64,000 bases of DNA, from assembly GCA_018366195.1 (NCBI GenBank), contig JAGZIN010000001.1, positions 1 to 64,000 on the forward strand, in the 5' to 3' direction. The position numbers and the translations under genes were made by a program. This DNA comes from Butyricicoccus pullicaecorum (GTDB lineage: Bacteria; Bacillota; Clostridia; Oscillospirales; Butyricicoccaceae). This document shows, piece after piece, positions 47,996 through 56,499 of this stretch. The notes beneath the pieces were generated by a model. The model was not told where the DNA came from. It did not search any database and saw only the letters and a program-made list of their open reading frames with translations. How positions within the stretch are numbered: the stretch's first letter is position 1; the number at the start of each line of letters is the position of its first letter.

Positions 47996-49246
47996 ATGTT
48001 GCTGAATGACGCGATGAATTTAGTAAGCAAGTTTGATCCTGAAGTGGGAGCGATGATCCGTCGGGAATATGATCGGCAGGTATGCAACATTGAGCTGATT
48101 GCATCAGAAAATATTGTCAGCGAGGCAGTGCTCGCAGCAATGGGCTCGGTGCTGACGAACAAATATGCGGAGGGTTATCCAGGCAAGCGCTATTATGGTG
48201 GCTGTGAATATGTGGACGAGGTAGAAAACCTTGCTATTTCGCGTATTTGTAAGTTATTTGGTGCACAATATGCAAATGTGCAGCCGCATTCGGGTGCACA
48301 GGCCAATATGGCAGTCTATCAGGCCTTGTGCCAGCCGGGGGATACGGTGCTGGGCATGAGTCTGGACAATGGCGGTCACCTGACCCATGGTTCTCCGGTC
48401 AATCAGTCTGGTTTGCTTTATCGAATCATTCCGTATGGCGTAGATGATGAAGGTCAAATCGACTATGAGGCATTGCGTGTTTTGGCTGAAAAGGAAAAGC
48501 CGCGCATGATTATTGCAGGTGCTTCGGCTTATCCGCGGGCAATTGATTTTGAAAAGTTTGCAGAGATTGCGCACAGCGTTGGTGCATATCTTTTCGTGGA
48601 CATGGCACATATTGCGGGTCTCGTAGCAGCGGGGCTGCATCAAAATCCGGTTCCTTTTGCAGATGTGGTCACAACAACGACGCATAAAACACTGCGCGGT
48701 CCACGCGGCGGTGTGATTTTGACAAACAATGAAGAAATTGCCAAGAAGGTCAATAAGGCTATCTTCCCCGGAACACAGGGCGGACCTCTGATGCACATTA
48801 TTGCAGCAAAGGCAGTTTGCTTTGGTGAGGCATTGCAGCCGGAGTTTAAGGCATATCAGATTCGGGTGCGCAATAATGCACGTGTGCTGGCACAGGCGCT
48901 CCAAAAGGAAGGCTTTGACTTGGTTTCAGGCGGTACAGACAACCATCTGGCACTCATTGATTTGCGTAAGGCTGGTGTAACTGGCAAGGAGCTGCAGCGC
49001 CGTCTTGATGAAGTGCATATCACTGCCAATAAGAATGCGATTCCGAATGACCCGCAGGGTCCGTTTATCACATCGGGTATGCGCGTCGGTACACCGGCGG
49101 TGACAACCCGTGGCTTTGGCGAACCGGAAATGGTGCGCATTGCACAGTTTATCTGGCAGACTGCAACCGATTTTGATGCGAAAGCAGACGAAATCCGTGA
49201 AAGTGTACGCGAGATGGTCGCACAGTTCCCGATTTATCGCGTATAA
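47996..49246 (+). CDS. glyA: Serine hydroxymethyltransferase
   Basis: A 416-residue PLP enzyme that interconverts serine and glycine and feeds methylene-tetrahydrofolate. The PLP lysine lies in TTTTHKTLRGPRGG (near residue 230); other landmarks are IELIASENIVSEAV, YAEGYPGKRYYGGCEYVDE and HSGAQAN. AAGGAGG precedes ATG 47996. Single-gene unit. Confidence 0.98.
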   Translation: MLLNDAMNLVSKFDPEVGAMIRREYDRQVCNIELIASENIVSEAVLAAMGSVLTNKYAEGYPGKRYYGGCEYVDEVENLAISRICKLFGAQYANVQPHSGAQANMAVYQALCQPGDTVLGMSLDNGGHLTHGSPVNQSGLLYRIIPYGVDDEGQIDYEALRVLAEKEKPRMIIAGASAYPRAIDFEKFAEIAHSVGAYLFVDMAHIAGLVAAGLHQNPVPFADVVTTTTHKTLRGPRGGVILTNNEEIAKKVNKAIFPGTQGGPLMHIIAAKAVCFGEALQPEFKAYQIRVRNNARVLAQALQKEGFDLVSGGTDNHLALIDLRKAGVTGKELQRRLDEVHITANKNAIPNDPQGPFITSGMRVGTPAVTTRGFGEPEMVRIAQFIWQTATDFDAKADEIRESVREMVAQFPIYRV

Positions 49247-49321
49247 AAATAACTGCATCAAATCATGATGCAATTTGTCGATGTTCATGCAGGAAACAGC
49301 ATCGGCTTGGCAACGAAAAGC

Positions 49322-49368
49322 AAAGCGGCACCGGACAGGACAATACTTCTGTTGGGTGCCGCTTTTTG
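49322..49368 (+). terminator. glyA terminator
   Basis: AAGCGGCACC / GGGTGCCGCTT stem followed by TTT. The following 49369-49621 interval has no gene; it contains only the pgi promoter. Confidence 0.85.
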
Positions 49369-49514
49369 GCGGACAATTGGAATAGACAAGATACGAGAGA
49401 ATCAGAGCTGGTTCGGGAACATAGGATAGAAAAGCATTGCTTTGGAAATCAGAAAAAACATGGTGATGTTTCTAGCAAAAAATGGTTATTTATTGATGTA
49501 CTCGACAAAGGGAC

Positions 49515-49543
49515 TTGCACCAAAAACAGGAAGGTAGTAAACT
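49515..49543 (+). promoter_or_regulatory. Candidate pgi promoter
   Basis: TTGCAC (49515-49520), a 17-base spacer and TAAACT (49538-49543), giving a 5' untranslated region of about 70 bases. Confidence 0.5.
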
Positions 49544-49621
49544 AGAACCATAAGCAAACCAGAATGGTTGTGCTAGGTAAAGAGAAGTAAAATCAGTAAA
49601 ACAAGATGAGGTGTATTTCAT

Positions 49622-50950
49622 ATGTCTATGGAATTGAAGCTGACAGGACTCAAAGATTTTGTTCGCCCGTGGGAGCTATCCTGTATGGCACCGCTGGTTG
49701 AGACCTCCACACAGATGCTGGAGAATAAAACAGCTGCTGGAAACGATTTTTTGGGTTGGGTAGATTTGCCCAATGATTATGACAAGGAGGAGTTTGCGCG
49801 AATCGAAAAGGCCGCTCAGAAGATTCAGGGCAATAGCGAAGTTCTGATTGTCATTGGAATCGGCGGTTCTTATCTGGGTGCCCGTGCAGCAATCGAGTTT
49901 GTAAAGGGTCAGTTCTATAATGGGGTTCGTCCAGATGGAATCCCTGAAATCTACTTTGTGGGCAACAATATTTCTTCGGGCTATCTGTCTGATATCATTC
50001 GCATCATTGGTGACCGTGATTTTTCGGTCAATGTCATTTCCAAGTCAGGTAAGACAACCGAGCCTGCGATTGCTTTCCGTGTATTTAAGAAGATGGTAGA
50101 AGAAAAGTATGGCAAGGCTGGTGCAAAGGAGCGTATCTTTGCAACGACAGATAAGGCGCAGGGTGCGCTCAAGGGGCTTGCAGATGCAGAAGGATATGAG
50201 ACCTTTGTAGTTCCGGACGATGTTGGCGGACGTTTCTCGGTGCTGACCGCGGTGGGATTGCTGCCAATGGCGGTTGCAGGGTTGGACCTTGGACAGGTTA
50301 TGAAGGGTGCACAGGACGCGCTGCGTGACTTTAAGGAAAAAGACAACATCTGTGCACAGTATGCGGCGCTGCGTAATATCTTATACCGCAAGGGCAAGCA
50401 GACCGAGATTCTGGTCAATTATGAGCCTTCTCTCGTCATGCTGGGTGAATGGTTCAAGCAGCTGTTTGCAGAGTCTGAGGGCAAGGATCATAAGGGTATT
50501 TTTCCGGTATCTGCGAATTTCTCAACCGACCTGCATTCGATTGGTCAGTTCATTCAGGACGGCACCCGTAATCTGTTTGAAACCGTTGTCTGGGTGCGTG
50601 AGCAAAAGCAAGATTTGTTCATTGAAGCAGACGGAGAGGACCTCGATGGTCTGAACTACCTGTCCGGCAAGAGTGTACAATTTGTAAATTCTAAGGCATA
50701 CGCCGGCACATTGCTCGCACACTGCGACGGTGGTACGCCCAATATCGTGCTCGAAATCGACCGCAATGATGAATACCATCTGGGTTATCTGATGTATTTC
50801 TTTGAAAAGGCTTGTGGTATTTCGGGATACCTTCTGGGCATCAATCCGTTTGACCAGCCGGGCGTAGAGGCATACAAGAAGAATATGTTCGCATTGCTAG
50901 GCAAACCTGGATTTGAAAAAGAAAAGGAAGCCTTGGAAGCAAGACTTTAA
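49622..50950 (+). CDS. pgi: Glucose-6-phosphate isomerase
   Basis: A 442-residue PGI of the short Gram-positive type. SIS-domain landmarks are IGIGGSYLGARAAIEF, VISKSGKTTEPAIAFR and DVGGRFSVLTAVGLLP; the signature GKDHKGIFPVSANFSTDLHS and the C-terminal FDQPGVEAYKKNMF are intact. Second step of glycolysis. GAGGTG lies before ATG 49622. Monocistronic, with promoter and terminator. Confidence 0.97.
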   Translation: MSMELKLTGLKDFVRPWELSCMAPLVETSTQMLENKTAAGNDFLGWVDLPNDYDKEEFARIEKAAQKIQGNSEVLIVIGIGGSYLGARAAIEFVKGQFYNGVRPDGIPEIYFVGNNISSGYLSDIIRIIGDRDFSVNVISKSGKTTEPAIAFRVFKKMVEEKYGKAGAKERIFATTDKAQGALKGLADAEGYETFVVPDDVGGRFSVLTAVGLLPMAVAGLDLGQVMKGAQDALRDFKEKDNICAQYAALRNILYRKGKQTEILVNYEPSLVMLGEWFKQLFAESEGKDHKGIFPVSANFSTDLHSIGQFIQDGTRNLFETVVWVREQKQDLFIEADGEDLDGLNYLSGKSVQFVNSKAYAGTLLAHCDGGTPNIVLEIDRNDEYHLGYLMYFFEKACGISGYLLGINPFDQPGVEAYKKNMFALLGKPGFEKEKEALEARL

Positions 50951-50964
50951 GCGTTGTGTTCATG

Positions 50965-51000
50965 CAGACAGGGCGATGTTTCGCCCTTGTCTGCTTTTTT
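50965..51000 (+). terminator. pgi terminator
   Basis: GCAGACAGGGCGA / TCGCCCTTGTCTGC stem followed by T6. Confidence 0.92.
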
Positions 51001-51028
51001 CATCGTGTGTTTGAGGGGAGGCGTCATG

Positions 51029-51844
51029 ATGGACAATCAGGAAATCCGTGCAAAGGCGAGAATGTTGTATCAAAAACATTTTGGATTTGTATTGCTGCTT
51101 GGATTTTGCAGCGGTGGAATCTCGAATTTAATCTGCAATTTTGCCGATTATTGGTTCCCGAAGGACTGGGGTGGAATTGTGATGCTGCTGTTGTTTTCGT
51201 TTGTCTGCATACCGCTCACGGTGGGAGCAGTTGCCTGCATGGAGGCATTATGGCTGAAGGACGACTGTACGCTTGACAGTCTGCTTTACTTTTATGCACC
51301 GCTGTCTCGTTTGGGAAGCAGCCTGCTGCTGGAGCTGCTTCCAACACTGTTCCTGCTCCTGCTCATCGTACCCGGAGGACGACTCTATTTGTCGGGCAAT
51401 ATACCGATATGGGGGATTTTGCTGCTGTTGATTTTTCTTTTTTGGTTTTGTTTGCGTCTGCAAATGGCGATGATGCTGTTTGCAAGCGGAAGGGAAAAAT
51501 CAGCCTTGTCTGCGCTTTGTATCTCCTACCAGAAGATGCGCGGAAGAATGTGGGACTTGCTGAGCATGATGGTGGTTCTCATACTTCCGATGCTTCTTGT
51601 CATGTTTGTAATGCAGATGTATATACAGATATATGGAATCAACCTATTTGTGCTGCTCCTAGGTGGCTTGTTCCAGCTCTTGTATCTGCCATACAGCACG
51701 CTTGCTGAGCAGGGTTGGGTGCTGGAACGTCTGAAGGACGGTGAGCAGCCACAGGAGTCGGAAAATAAGCGGAATCAGGAGCCTTTTTTGAGCGAACGCA
51801 AAAAAGAGGTCAAGCCATCTTCGGACAAAATGAGACAGCAATAA
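51029..51844 (+). CDS. Unrecognised six-helix membrane protein
   Basis: A 271-residue polytopic membrane protein. It starts with a soluble helix (DNQEIRAKARMLYQKHFGF) and has hydrophobic segments VLLLGFCSGGISNLI, VMLLLFSFVCIPLTVGAVA, LLLELLPTLFLLLLIVPGG, GILLLLIFLFWFCLRL, LLSMMVVLILPMLLVMFV and NLFVLLLGGLFQLLYL, ending in a charged tail. The overall plan recalls DUF975-like proteins, but I cannot confirm a family. ATG 51029 is 8 bases after GAGGGGAGG; an ATG at 51026 is also possible. Confidence 0.75.
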   Translation: MDNQEIRAKARMLYQKHFGFVLLLGFCSGGISNLICNFADYWFPKDWGGIVMLLLFSFVCIPLTVGAVACMEALWLKDDCTLDSLLYFYAPLSRLGSSLLLELLPTLFLLLLIVPGGRLYLSGNIPIWGILLLLIFLFWFCLRLQMAMMLFASGREKSALSALCISYQKMRGRMWDLLSMMVVLILPMLLVMFVMQMYIQIYGINLFVLLLGGLFQLLYLPYSTLAEQGWVLERLKDGEQPQESENKRNQEPFLSERKKEVKPSSDKMRQQ

Positions 51845-51858
51845 GTGGTAGATTTTTC

Positions 51859-51887
51859 TTGTCAAAATGCACCCATACAGGTATAAT
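51859..51887 (+). promoter_or_regulatory. Promoter of the coaX2-panT unit
   Basis: TTGTCA (51859-51864), a 17-base spacer and TATAAT (51882-51887). Confidence 0.8.
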
Positions 51888-51924
51888 GAGATATGACATA
51901 TCCTGCCGGAGGTGAGAAAATCGT

Positions 51925-52707
51925 ATGCTGATTGCGCTGGATATTGGAAATAACCATATCACAATTGGGGGCTTCGAGGAGGAGCATATCCGCTTTGTTG
52001 CCGCGATTGCAACCAACCCAAAACAGACGGGGGCGGAATATGCGTGCCTCATGCAAAATGTCCTGGCACTCTATCACGCAGACCAGACACCCATTACAGG
52101 TGCTGCAATCTGTTCGGTTGTGCCGGGCATGGCAGATATCCTGCATCAAGCAGCAAACTTTTTGACCGATGGCTTGATTTTAGAGGTTGGGGCTGGTGTA
52201 AAAACAGGACTCAATATCAAAATTGCAGAGCCGCGTACACTGGGAACCGACCGCGTCGTGACCGCGGTCTATGCCAGCCATACCTATCCCATGCCCTGTG
52301 TGATTGTGGACCTTGGAACTGCGACGACGTATACCGTGCTGGACAAAACAGGTGCGCTGGTTGGCTCTGCCATTGCGGCAGGGGTACGCTTGTCGCTGTC
52401 TGCGCTTAATGAGCACACCGCACAGCTTCCCACCGTCGGACTTTCTGACGTTCCGCCATGCGTATTGGGAAAGAGCACCGCAGAAGCACTTTGCATCGGA
52501 GCGGTTTATGGCACGGCAGCGATGATTGATGGTATGGTCAGCCGATATGAGGAGGCACTGGGCACAGCGCCGACAGTGGTTCTGACCGGCGGTATGGCAG
52601 ATACCATTCGTCCGTATTTACGAACCCATATCATTCACGAGCCAACACTGGCTTTGCGCGGACTGGCAGACATCTGGCATCGAAATCAAGGCAGGACTGT
52701 CAAATAA
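51925..52707 (+). CDS. coaX: Type III pantothenate kinase (divergent copy 2)
   Basis: A 260-residue CoaX-like kinase. The ASKHA core is present: DIGNNHITIGGF, LGTDRVVTAVYA, IVDLGTATTYTVLD and VLTGGMAD. It differs from copy 1 at several motif positions: DIGNNH instead of DVGNTN, and GSAIAAGVRLSL instead of GGAIFPGIKIAM. It may prefer another pantetheine-like substrate or be weakly active. It has its own strong promoter and is followed after 45 bases by a PanT-like transporter gene, which points to pantothenate salvage. Confidence 0.9.
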   Translation: MLIALDIGNNHITIGGFEEEHIRFVAAIATNPKQTGAEYACLMQNVLALYHADQTPITGAAICSVVPGMADILHQAANFLTDGLILEVGAGVKTGLNIKIAEPRTLGTDRVVTAVYASHTYPMPCVIVDLGTATTYTVLDKTGALVGSAIAAGVRLSLSALNEHTAQLPTVGLSDVPPCVLGKSTAEALCIGAVYGTAAMIDGMVSRYEEALGTAPTVVLTGGMADTIRPYLRTHIIHEPTLALRGLADIWHRNQGRTVK

Positions 52708-52752
52708 AATTGCGCTGTACCCATAGGGACGGCAGCAGGAGGTAAATGAAAT

Positions 52753-53388
52753 ATGGAAAAGAAAATGGATGTGCGCCTGCTCTCGCAGATGGCACTGCTC
52801 ACGGCACTCATGCTCGTTATGGCGTTCACGCCGCTGGGCTATATCCCGCTCCCCTTTATGAATGCGACCACGATGCATATTCCGGTCATTATTGGCGCAT
52901 GTCTGTTGGGTCCTAAAATGGGTGGAATCTTAGGCGGTTTGTTTGGCATGACCAGTGTGCTCAAGGCAACCATAACCCCAAATCTGACATCATTTGTGTT
53001 TACTCCTTTTTACAGCTTTAGTCCGGATTTTCATGGAAGCTGGACGAGTCTGATTGTGGCAATTGTGCCGCGTATTCTGATTGGTGTTGTGGCAGGATTG
53101 GTATTTCAGGGAGTGTGCAGGCTTGTGCGCAATGAAACGGTTTCGCTGGCGATTGCAGGCTTTGTCGGTTCTCTGGTCAATACCATCGGTGTGATGGGGC
53201 TCATCTATTTGTTGTTTGGAGAACAGTATGCGGCAGCAGGTGGAACAAGCCCAGAACTGCTTTTAGGCGTCATTATCGGCGTAGTTGGCATGAATGGTGT
53301 GCCGGAAGCTATCATTGCGGCTGTTTTGACAGCGGCAGTTTGCAAAGCTTTGCTTGCGGTGACACGCAGAAGCATGACGCGGGCGTAA
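52753..53388 (+). CDS. ECF transporter substrate-binding (S) component, probably pantothenate (PanT-like)
   Basis: A 211-residue membrane protein with about six helices. MALLTALMLVMAF at the start and MHIPVIIGACLLGPKMGGILGG are ECF S-component features. VPRILIGVVAG and the C-terminal GVPEAIIAAVLTAAVCKAL follow. It would use the shared ECF energising module encoded elsewhere. Substrate assignment rests on its coupling to a pantothenate kinase; a different vitamin cannot be excluded. GGAGG precedes ATG 52753. Confidence 0.8.
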   Translation: MEKKMDVRLLSQMALLTALMLVMAFTPLGYIPLPFMNATTMHIPVIIGACLLGPKMGGILGGLFGMTSVLKATITPNLTSFVFTPFYSFSPDFHGSWTSLIVAIVPRILIGVVAGLVFQGVCRLVRNETVSLAIAGFVGSLVNTIGVMGLIYLLFGEQYAAAGGTSPELLLGVIIGVVGMNGVPEAIIAAVLTAAVCKALLAVTRRSMTRA

Positions 53389-53407
53389 TCCATAAATTAA
53401 ATCAATT

Positions 53408-53436
53408 GGGCTGTCCTTTGGGACAGCCCTTTCTTG
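53408..53436 (+). terminator. coaX2-panT terminator
   Basis: GGGCTGTCC / GGACAGCCC with a TTTG loop, followed by TTTCTTG. Confidence 0.9.
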
Positions 53437-53455
53437 TTTTGGGAGGAAGATGAGT

Positions 53456-54415
53456 ATGCGAGAAATTGGAATTTTAGAGGTTGGTGGATTTCAGGTCGGA
53501 CAAGCACAGAACTTGGAAGCTGCAACCGGATTGACTGTGATTTTGTGTGACAGATGTTCGCCCTGCGGGGTGGATATTCGGGGCGGCGGACCGGCTTCAA
53601 GGGAGACACCGCTATTGGACCCTCGGGCAGCCTCCACGGGAATTCATGCGCTGGTGCTTTCAGGGGGGTCTGCCTTTGGTTTAGATGCGGCAGGTGGTGT
53701 GATGCGTTATCTGGAGGAACGGGAGATTGGATTTGATGTTGGTGTGACCAAGGTGCCGCTTGTGTGTCAGTCCTGCGTATTCGATTTGGCGATTGGTCGG
53801 AAGGAGATTCGACCAGATGCACAGATGGCGTATGCGGCATGTGAGGCGGCATCTCGCACGTATATGCAGGAGGGCTGTGTTGGTGTTGGTACGGGCTGTA
53901 CGGTGGGAAAGTGCTGCGGTGCAGAGTTTGCAATGAAGAGCGGCGTTGGCAGCTATGCGGTGGAGGTCGGAGATATGCGGGTCGGTGCAATCGTGGGTGT
54001 CAATGCCATGGGTGATGTATTTGATGTAGACACCGGAGAGCAGATTGCCGGATTGCGCACAGCCGATGGAACGGGGCTGCGTGCCAGTGAAGCGGAACTC
54101 TATCGACAGATGGAACAGGGACAAACGGTGACCAATACCACCATTGGCGCAATTGTGACCAATGTGAAGTTGGATAAGGCGCAGATGGGAAAGGTAGCAG
54201 CAATGGCGCATAATGGTTTTGCAAGAACGATTCGTCCGGTGCACACCTCTATGGACGGGGATAGTATTTATGCGCTATCGGTAGGCGATGCAGAAGGCAG
54301 TCCGGACGCGGTGGGAACACTGGCAGCCTATGTGATGGGCAAAGCAGTGAACCGTGCAGTATATACTGCGCATACGATGTGTGGACTTCCGGCTGCATGT
54401 GATTTGATGAAATGA
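53456..54415 (+). CDS. P1 family (DmpA-like) peptidase
   Basis: A 319-residue Ntn-like hydrolase of the DmpA/P1 family. Landmarks are GVDIRGGGPASRETPLLDP, HALVLSGGSAFGLDAAGGVM, VGVGTGCTVGK, and the self-cleavage region TNTTIGAIVTNVKLDKAQ, in which a Thr becomes the N-terminal nucleophile. The family includes aminopeptidases and beta-peptidyl hydrolases. ATG 53456 is 9 bases from GGGAGG; the ATG at 53450 is too close. It follows a terminator, so it is probably a separate unit from panT. Confidence 0.88.
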   Translation: MREIGILEVGGFQVGQAQNLEAATGLTVILCDRCSPCGVDIRGGGPASRETPLLDPRAASTGIHALVLSGGSAFGLDAAGGVMRYLEEREIGFDVGVTKVPLVCQSCVFDLAIGRKEIRPDAQMAYAACEAASRTYMQEGCVGVGTGCTVGKCCGAEFAMKSGVGSYAVEVGDMRVGAIVGVNAMGDVFDVDTGEQIAGLRTADGTGLRASEAELYRQMEQGQTVTNTTIGAIVTNVKLDKAQMGKVAAMAHNGFARTIRPVHTSMDGDSIYALSVGDAEGSPDAVGTLAAYVMGKAVNRAVYTAHTMCGLPAACDLMK

Positions 54416-54419
54416 AAAG

Positions 54420-54450
54420 GAGCGCTTACGAAAAGTTATCGTAAGCGCTC
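54420..54450. terminator. Convergent hairpin between the P1 peptidase and RluA genes
   Basis: AGCGCTTACG / CGTAAGCGCT stem with a 9-base loop. The leftward RluA stop codon lies within it, at 54436-54438. Its U-tract is poor on both sides. Confidence 0.6.
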
Positions 54451-55341
54451 TGCTGTGTCAGGAAAGCCAAACACCTGCATATCGGAGGGAAGTGGTGCAG
54501 TGAAAAACAGGGGCTGTCCGGTAACAGGCTGCCGCAGGGTCAAGGTATGTGCGTGCAGTGCATGGCGGCTGATTTTGGAAAAATCAGGGTAATAGAGAAA
54601 ATCACCGGGCAGAGGGTGCCCAATGTGTGAAAAGTGTACGCGGATTTGGTGTGTGCGTCCGGTTTCCAGCCAAACCCGTGCAAGAGAATATCCGTTCTTT
54701 GTATCAAGGCGTACATAGTGTGTGATGGCGCTGGCTCCGTCGGTGCGCACAATCCGCCGAATCACAGAATCCTCTGCGCGTCCAATTGGAGCCTGAATGG
54801 TGCCGCGTTCCGGAAGTTGACCAGTACAGACTGCAAGATAGGTGTGATACAGAATTTTGTGAGATGCCTGTGCGGTGAGCAGTCCGGCTGAGAGTGCATT
54901 TTTGGCAAGCACAATCAAACCCGAAGTATTCTTGTCCAGCCGTCCAATCGCACGGAAAACAAAAGGCTGATTCCGTTTTGCGTAAAGAGCGGCAAGTCCA
55001 TTGGCGATTGTATTTTCTCGATTTTGCGGAGAGGGGTGGACGGCAATGCCGGCGGGTTTGTTGACAACAAAGAAATCTTCATCTTCATACAGGATTTGTA
55101 AAGGAATGTCTGCCTGCGGAATGGTATCGCTGCAATCGGTTTCCGGCAGACAGATGCGCAGCGTTCCGCATGCGGGCAGACGGTCAATGGTGCGGACGGG
55201 AATCCCGTCAATGCAGATACCGCTGCTTGTGTTTTTGAGTTCGACCAGTATCCGGTGGGAAACGCCCTGCCTCCGTAAAAAACGCTCCACCGTCGTACCT
55301 GCCTGAGAAGCTTCCCAGTGATAAGTTATAATTCGTTCCAT
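54436..55341 (-). CDS. RluA-family pseudouridine synthase
   Basis: A 301-residue RluA-type enzyme. The catalytic Asp lies in RAIGRLDKNTSGLIVLAKN; other landmarks are EDEDFFVVNKPAGIAVHPS, HTYLAVCTGQLPE and LETGRTHQIRVHFSHIGHPLPGD. The N-terminal ~75 residues replace the usual S4 domain with a short S4-like segment. The rRNA or tRNA target is not determinable. The start ATG 55341 has no Shine-Dalgarno sequence and lies only 9 bases from a TATAAT, suggesting leaderless expression. Confidence 0.88.
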   Translation of the reverse strand: MERIITYHWEASQAGTTVERFLRRQGVSHRILVELKNTSSGICIDGIPVRTIDRLPACGTLRICLPETDCSDTIPQADIPLQILYEDEDFFVVNKPAGIAVHPSPQNRENTIANGLAALYAKRNQPFVFRAIGRLDKNTSGLIVLAKNALSAGLLTAQASHKILYHTYLAVCTGQLPERGTIQAPIGRAEDSVIRRIVRTDGASAITHYVRLDTKNGYSLARVWLETGRTHQIRVHFSHIGHPLPGDFLYYPDFSKISRHALHAHTLTLRQPVTGQPLFFTAPLPSDMQVFGFPDTAERLR

Positions 55342-55350
55342 AGATAATAT

Positions 55351-55395
55351 ATTATAGGATTTTAGATTGTATCGCAAGCAAAAACAAGATATAAT
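55351..55395. promoter_or_regulatory. Overlapping divergent promoters (RluA / M42 operon)
   Basis: Rightwards: TTGTAT (55367-55372), a 17-base spacer and TATAAT (55390-55395) for the M42 genes. Leftwards: TATAAT (55356-55351) with a weak -35 around 55376-55381. The two RNA polymerase sites overlap, so expression in one direction should interfere with the other. Confidence 0.65.
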
Positions 55396-55431
55396 AATGA
55401 ATAGAAATTTATCATCAAAGGAGAATTTGCC

Positions 55432-56499
55432 GTGCATGAATTAGAACATCAGATGCTGGGTGCATCTATGCGCAGTAAAATTGAACAATTGATGGCGATT
55501 CCAATGGTCACCGGCTTTGAACGAGCACAGTCTATGAAGGTTCGTGATTTGTTTGCGCCGCTCTGTGATGAAATTGAGGTCGATCGTTTTGGCAATGTGA
55601 TAGGCGTGCTCCGTTCCGGAAAGCCGCAGGCAAAGACCCTGCTGCTCGATGCGCACATTGACCAGATTGGTTTTGTGGTAACAGAAGTGCTGGACAATGG
55701 ATTTTTGCGCTTTCGGTCCGTAGGCGGTGTAGACCCGCGTATGCTGCTGGGAGCTGAGGTGACTATTGGTGCACCGAATGAATCGCTGTATGGTATCGTC
55801 AGCTGTCTGCCTCCGCATTTGCTGGGGGCAGGAGAAGCGGATAAGGCGCTGCCGATTCACAAAATGTGCATTGATACGGGTTTGCTTGATGCAAAGTCTG
55901 TTATCCCAATTGGCACACCAATCTGGTTTCCGGCAGATGCAGCGCACATGCCGCAAATTTCCAAAGACGCCATTACAGGTCCCAGTCTGGACGACCGCGC
56001 AGGTGCAGCTGCCATTGCTTACGCACTGGAAAAATTGCGCAAGGTAGATTTGGACGTTGATATTGCAGTGCTGCTGTCTGTGCAGGAGGAGGTTACCTCG
56101 TTGGGTGCAACCATTGGAACCTTCCGGATTCGTCCTGACTATGCCATTGCAGTTGATGTCAGCCACGCCAAGACCCCAGATGCCCCGAACGAGTTTGAAT
56201 ATGGAGGCGGTGTCATTATCGGTATGGGTCCGAATATGAATCGCGCGCTGACACGCGCACTGATTCGCACTGCAAAGGCAGAGGACATGTCCTATCAGAT
56301 TGAGGTGATGGAGGGCAACAGCGGAACCAATGCGTGGGAGATGCAAATTGTGGCAGGCGGTACCGCACAGGCACTTTTGTCGATTCCGCTGCGCTATATG
56401 CACACACCCATTGAAACCATTCAGTTGTCCGACGCACAATCGGTCGGCGATTTGATTTACCATTTTGTAAGACAGTTTGACGGGGAGGTGCGTCTCTAA
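55432..56499 (+). CDS. M42 family metallopeptidase (1 of 3)
   Basis: A 355-residue M42 co-catalytic zinc aminopeptidase (family of deblocking/TET aminopeptidases, once called endoglucanase M). Ligands and catalytic residues are visible in LDAHIDQIGFV, GPSLDDRAGA, SVQEEVTSLGA, AVDVSHA and RYMHTPIE. The start is GTG 55432, 9 bases after AAGGAG. Stop overlaps the next start by one base (TAATG). Confidence 0.92.
   Translation: MHELEHQMLGASMRSKIEQLMAIPMVTGFERAQSMKVRDLFAPLCDEIEVDRFGNVIGVLRSGKPQAKTLLLDAHIDQIGFVVTEVLDNGFLRFRSVGGVDPRMLLGAEVTIGAPNESLYGIVSCLPPHLLGAGEADKALPIHKMCIDTGLLDAKSVIPIGTPIWFPADAAHMPQISKDAITGPSLDDRAGAAAIAYALEKLRKVDLDVDIAVLLSVQEEVTSLGATIGTFRIRPDYAIAVDVSHAKTPDAPNEFEYGGGVIIGMGPNMNRALTRALIRTAKAEDMSYQIEVMEGNSGTNAWEMQIVAGGTAQALLSIPLRYMHTPIETIQLSDAQSVGDLIYHFVRQFDGEVRL

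Noticed and set aside
53456..54415. Assigning the P1 peptidase to the coaX2-panT operon
   Set aside because: A strong terminator (53408-53436) separates them, so only a positional link is kept.
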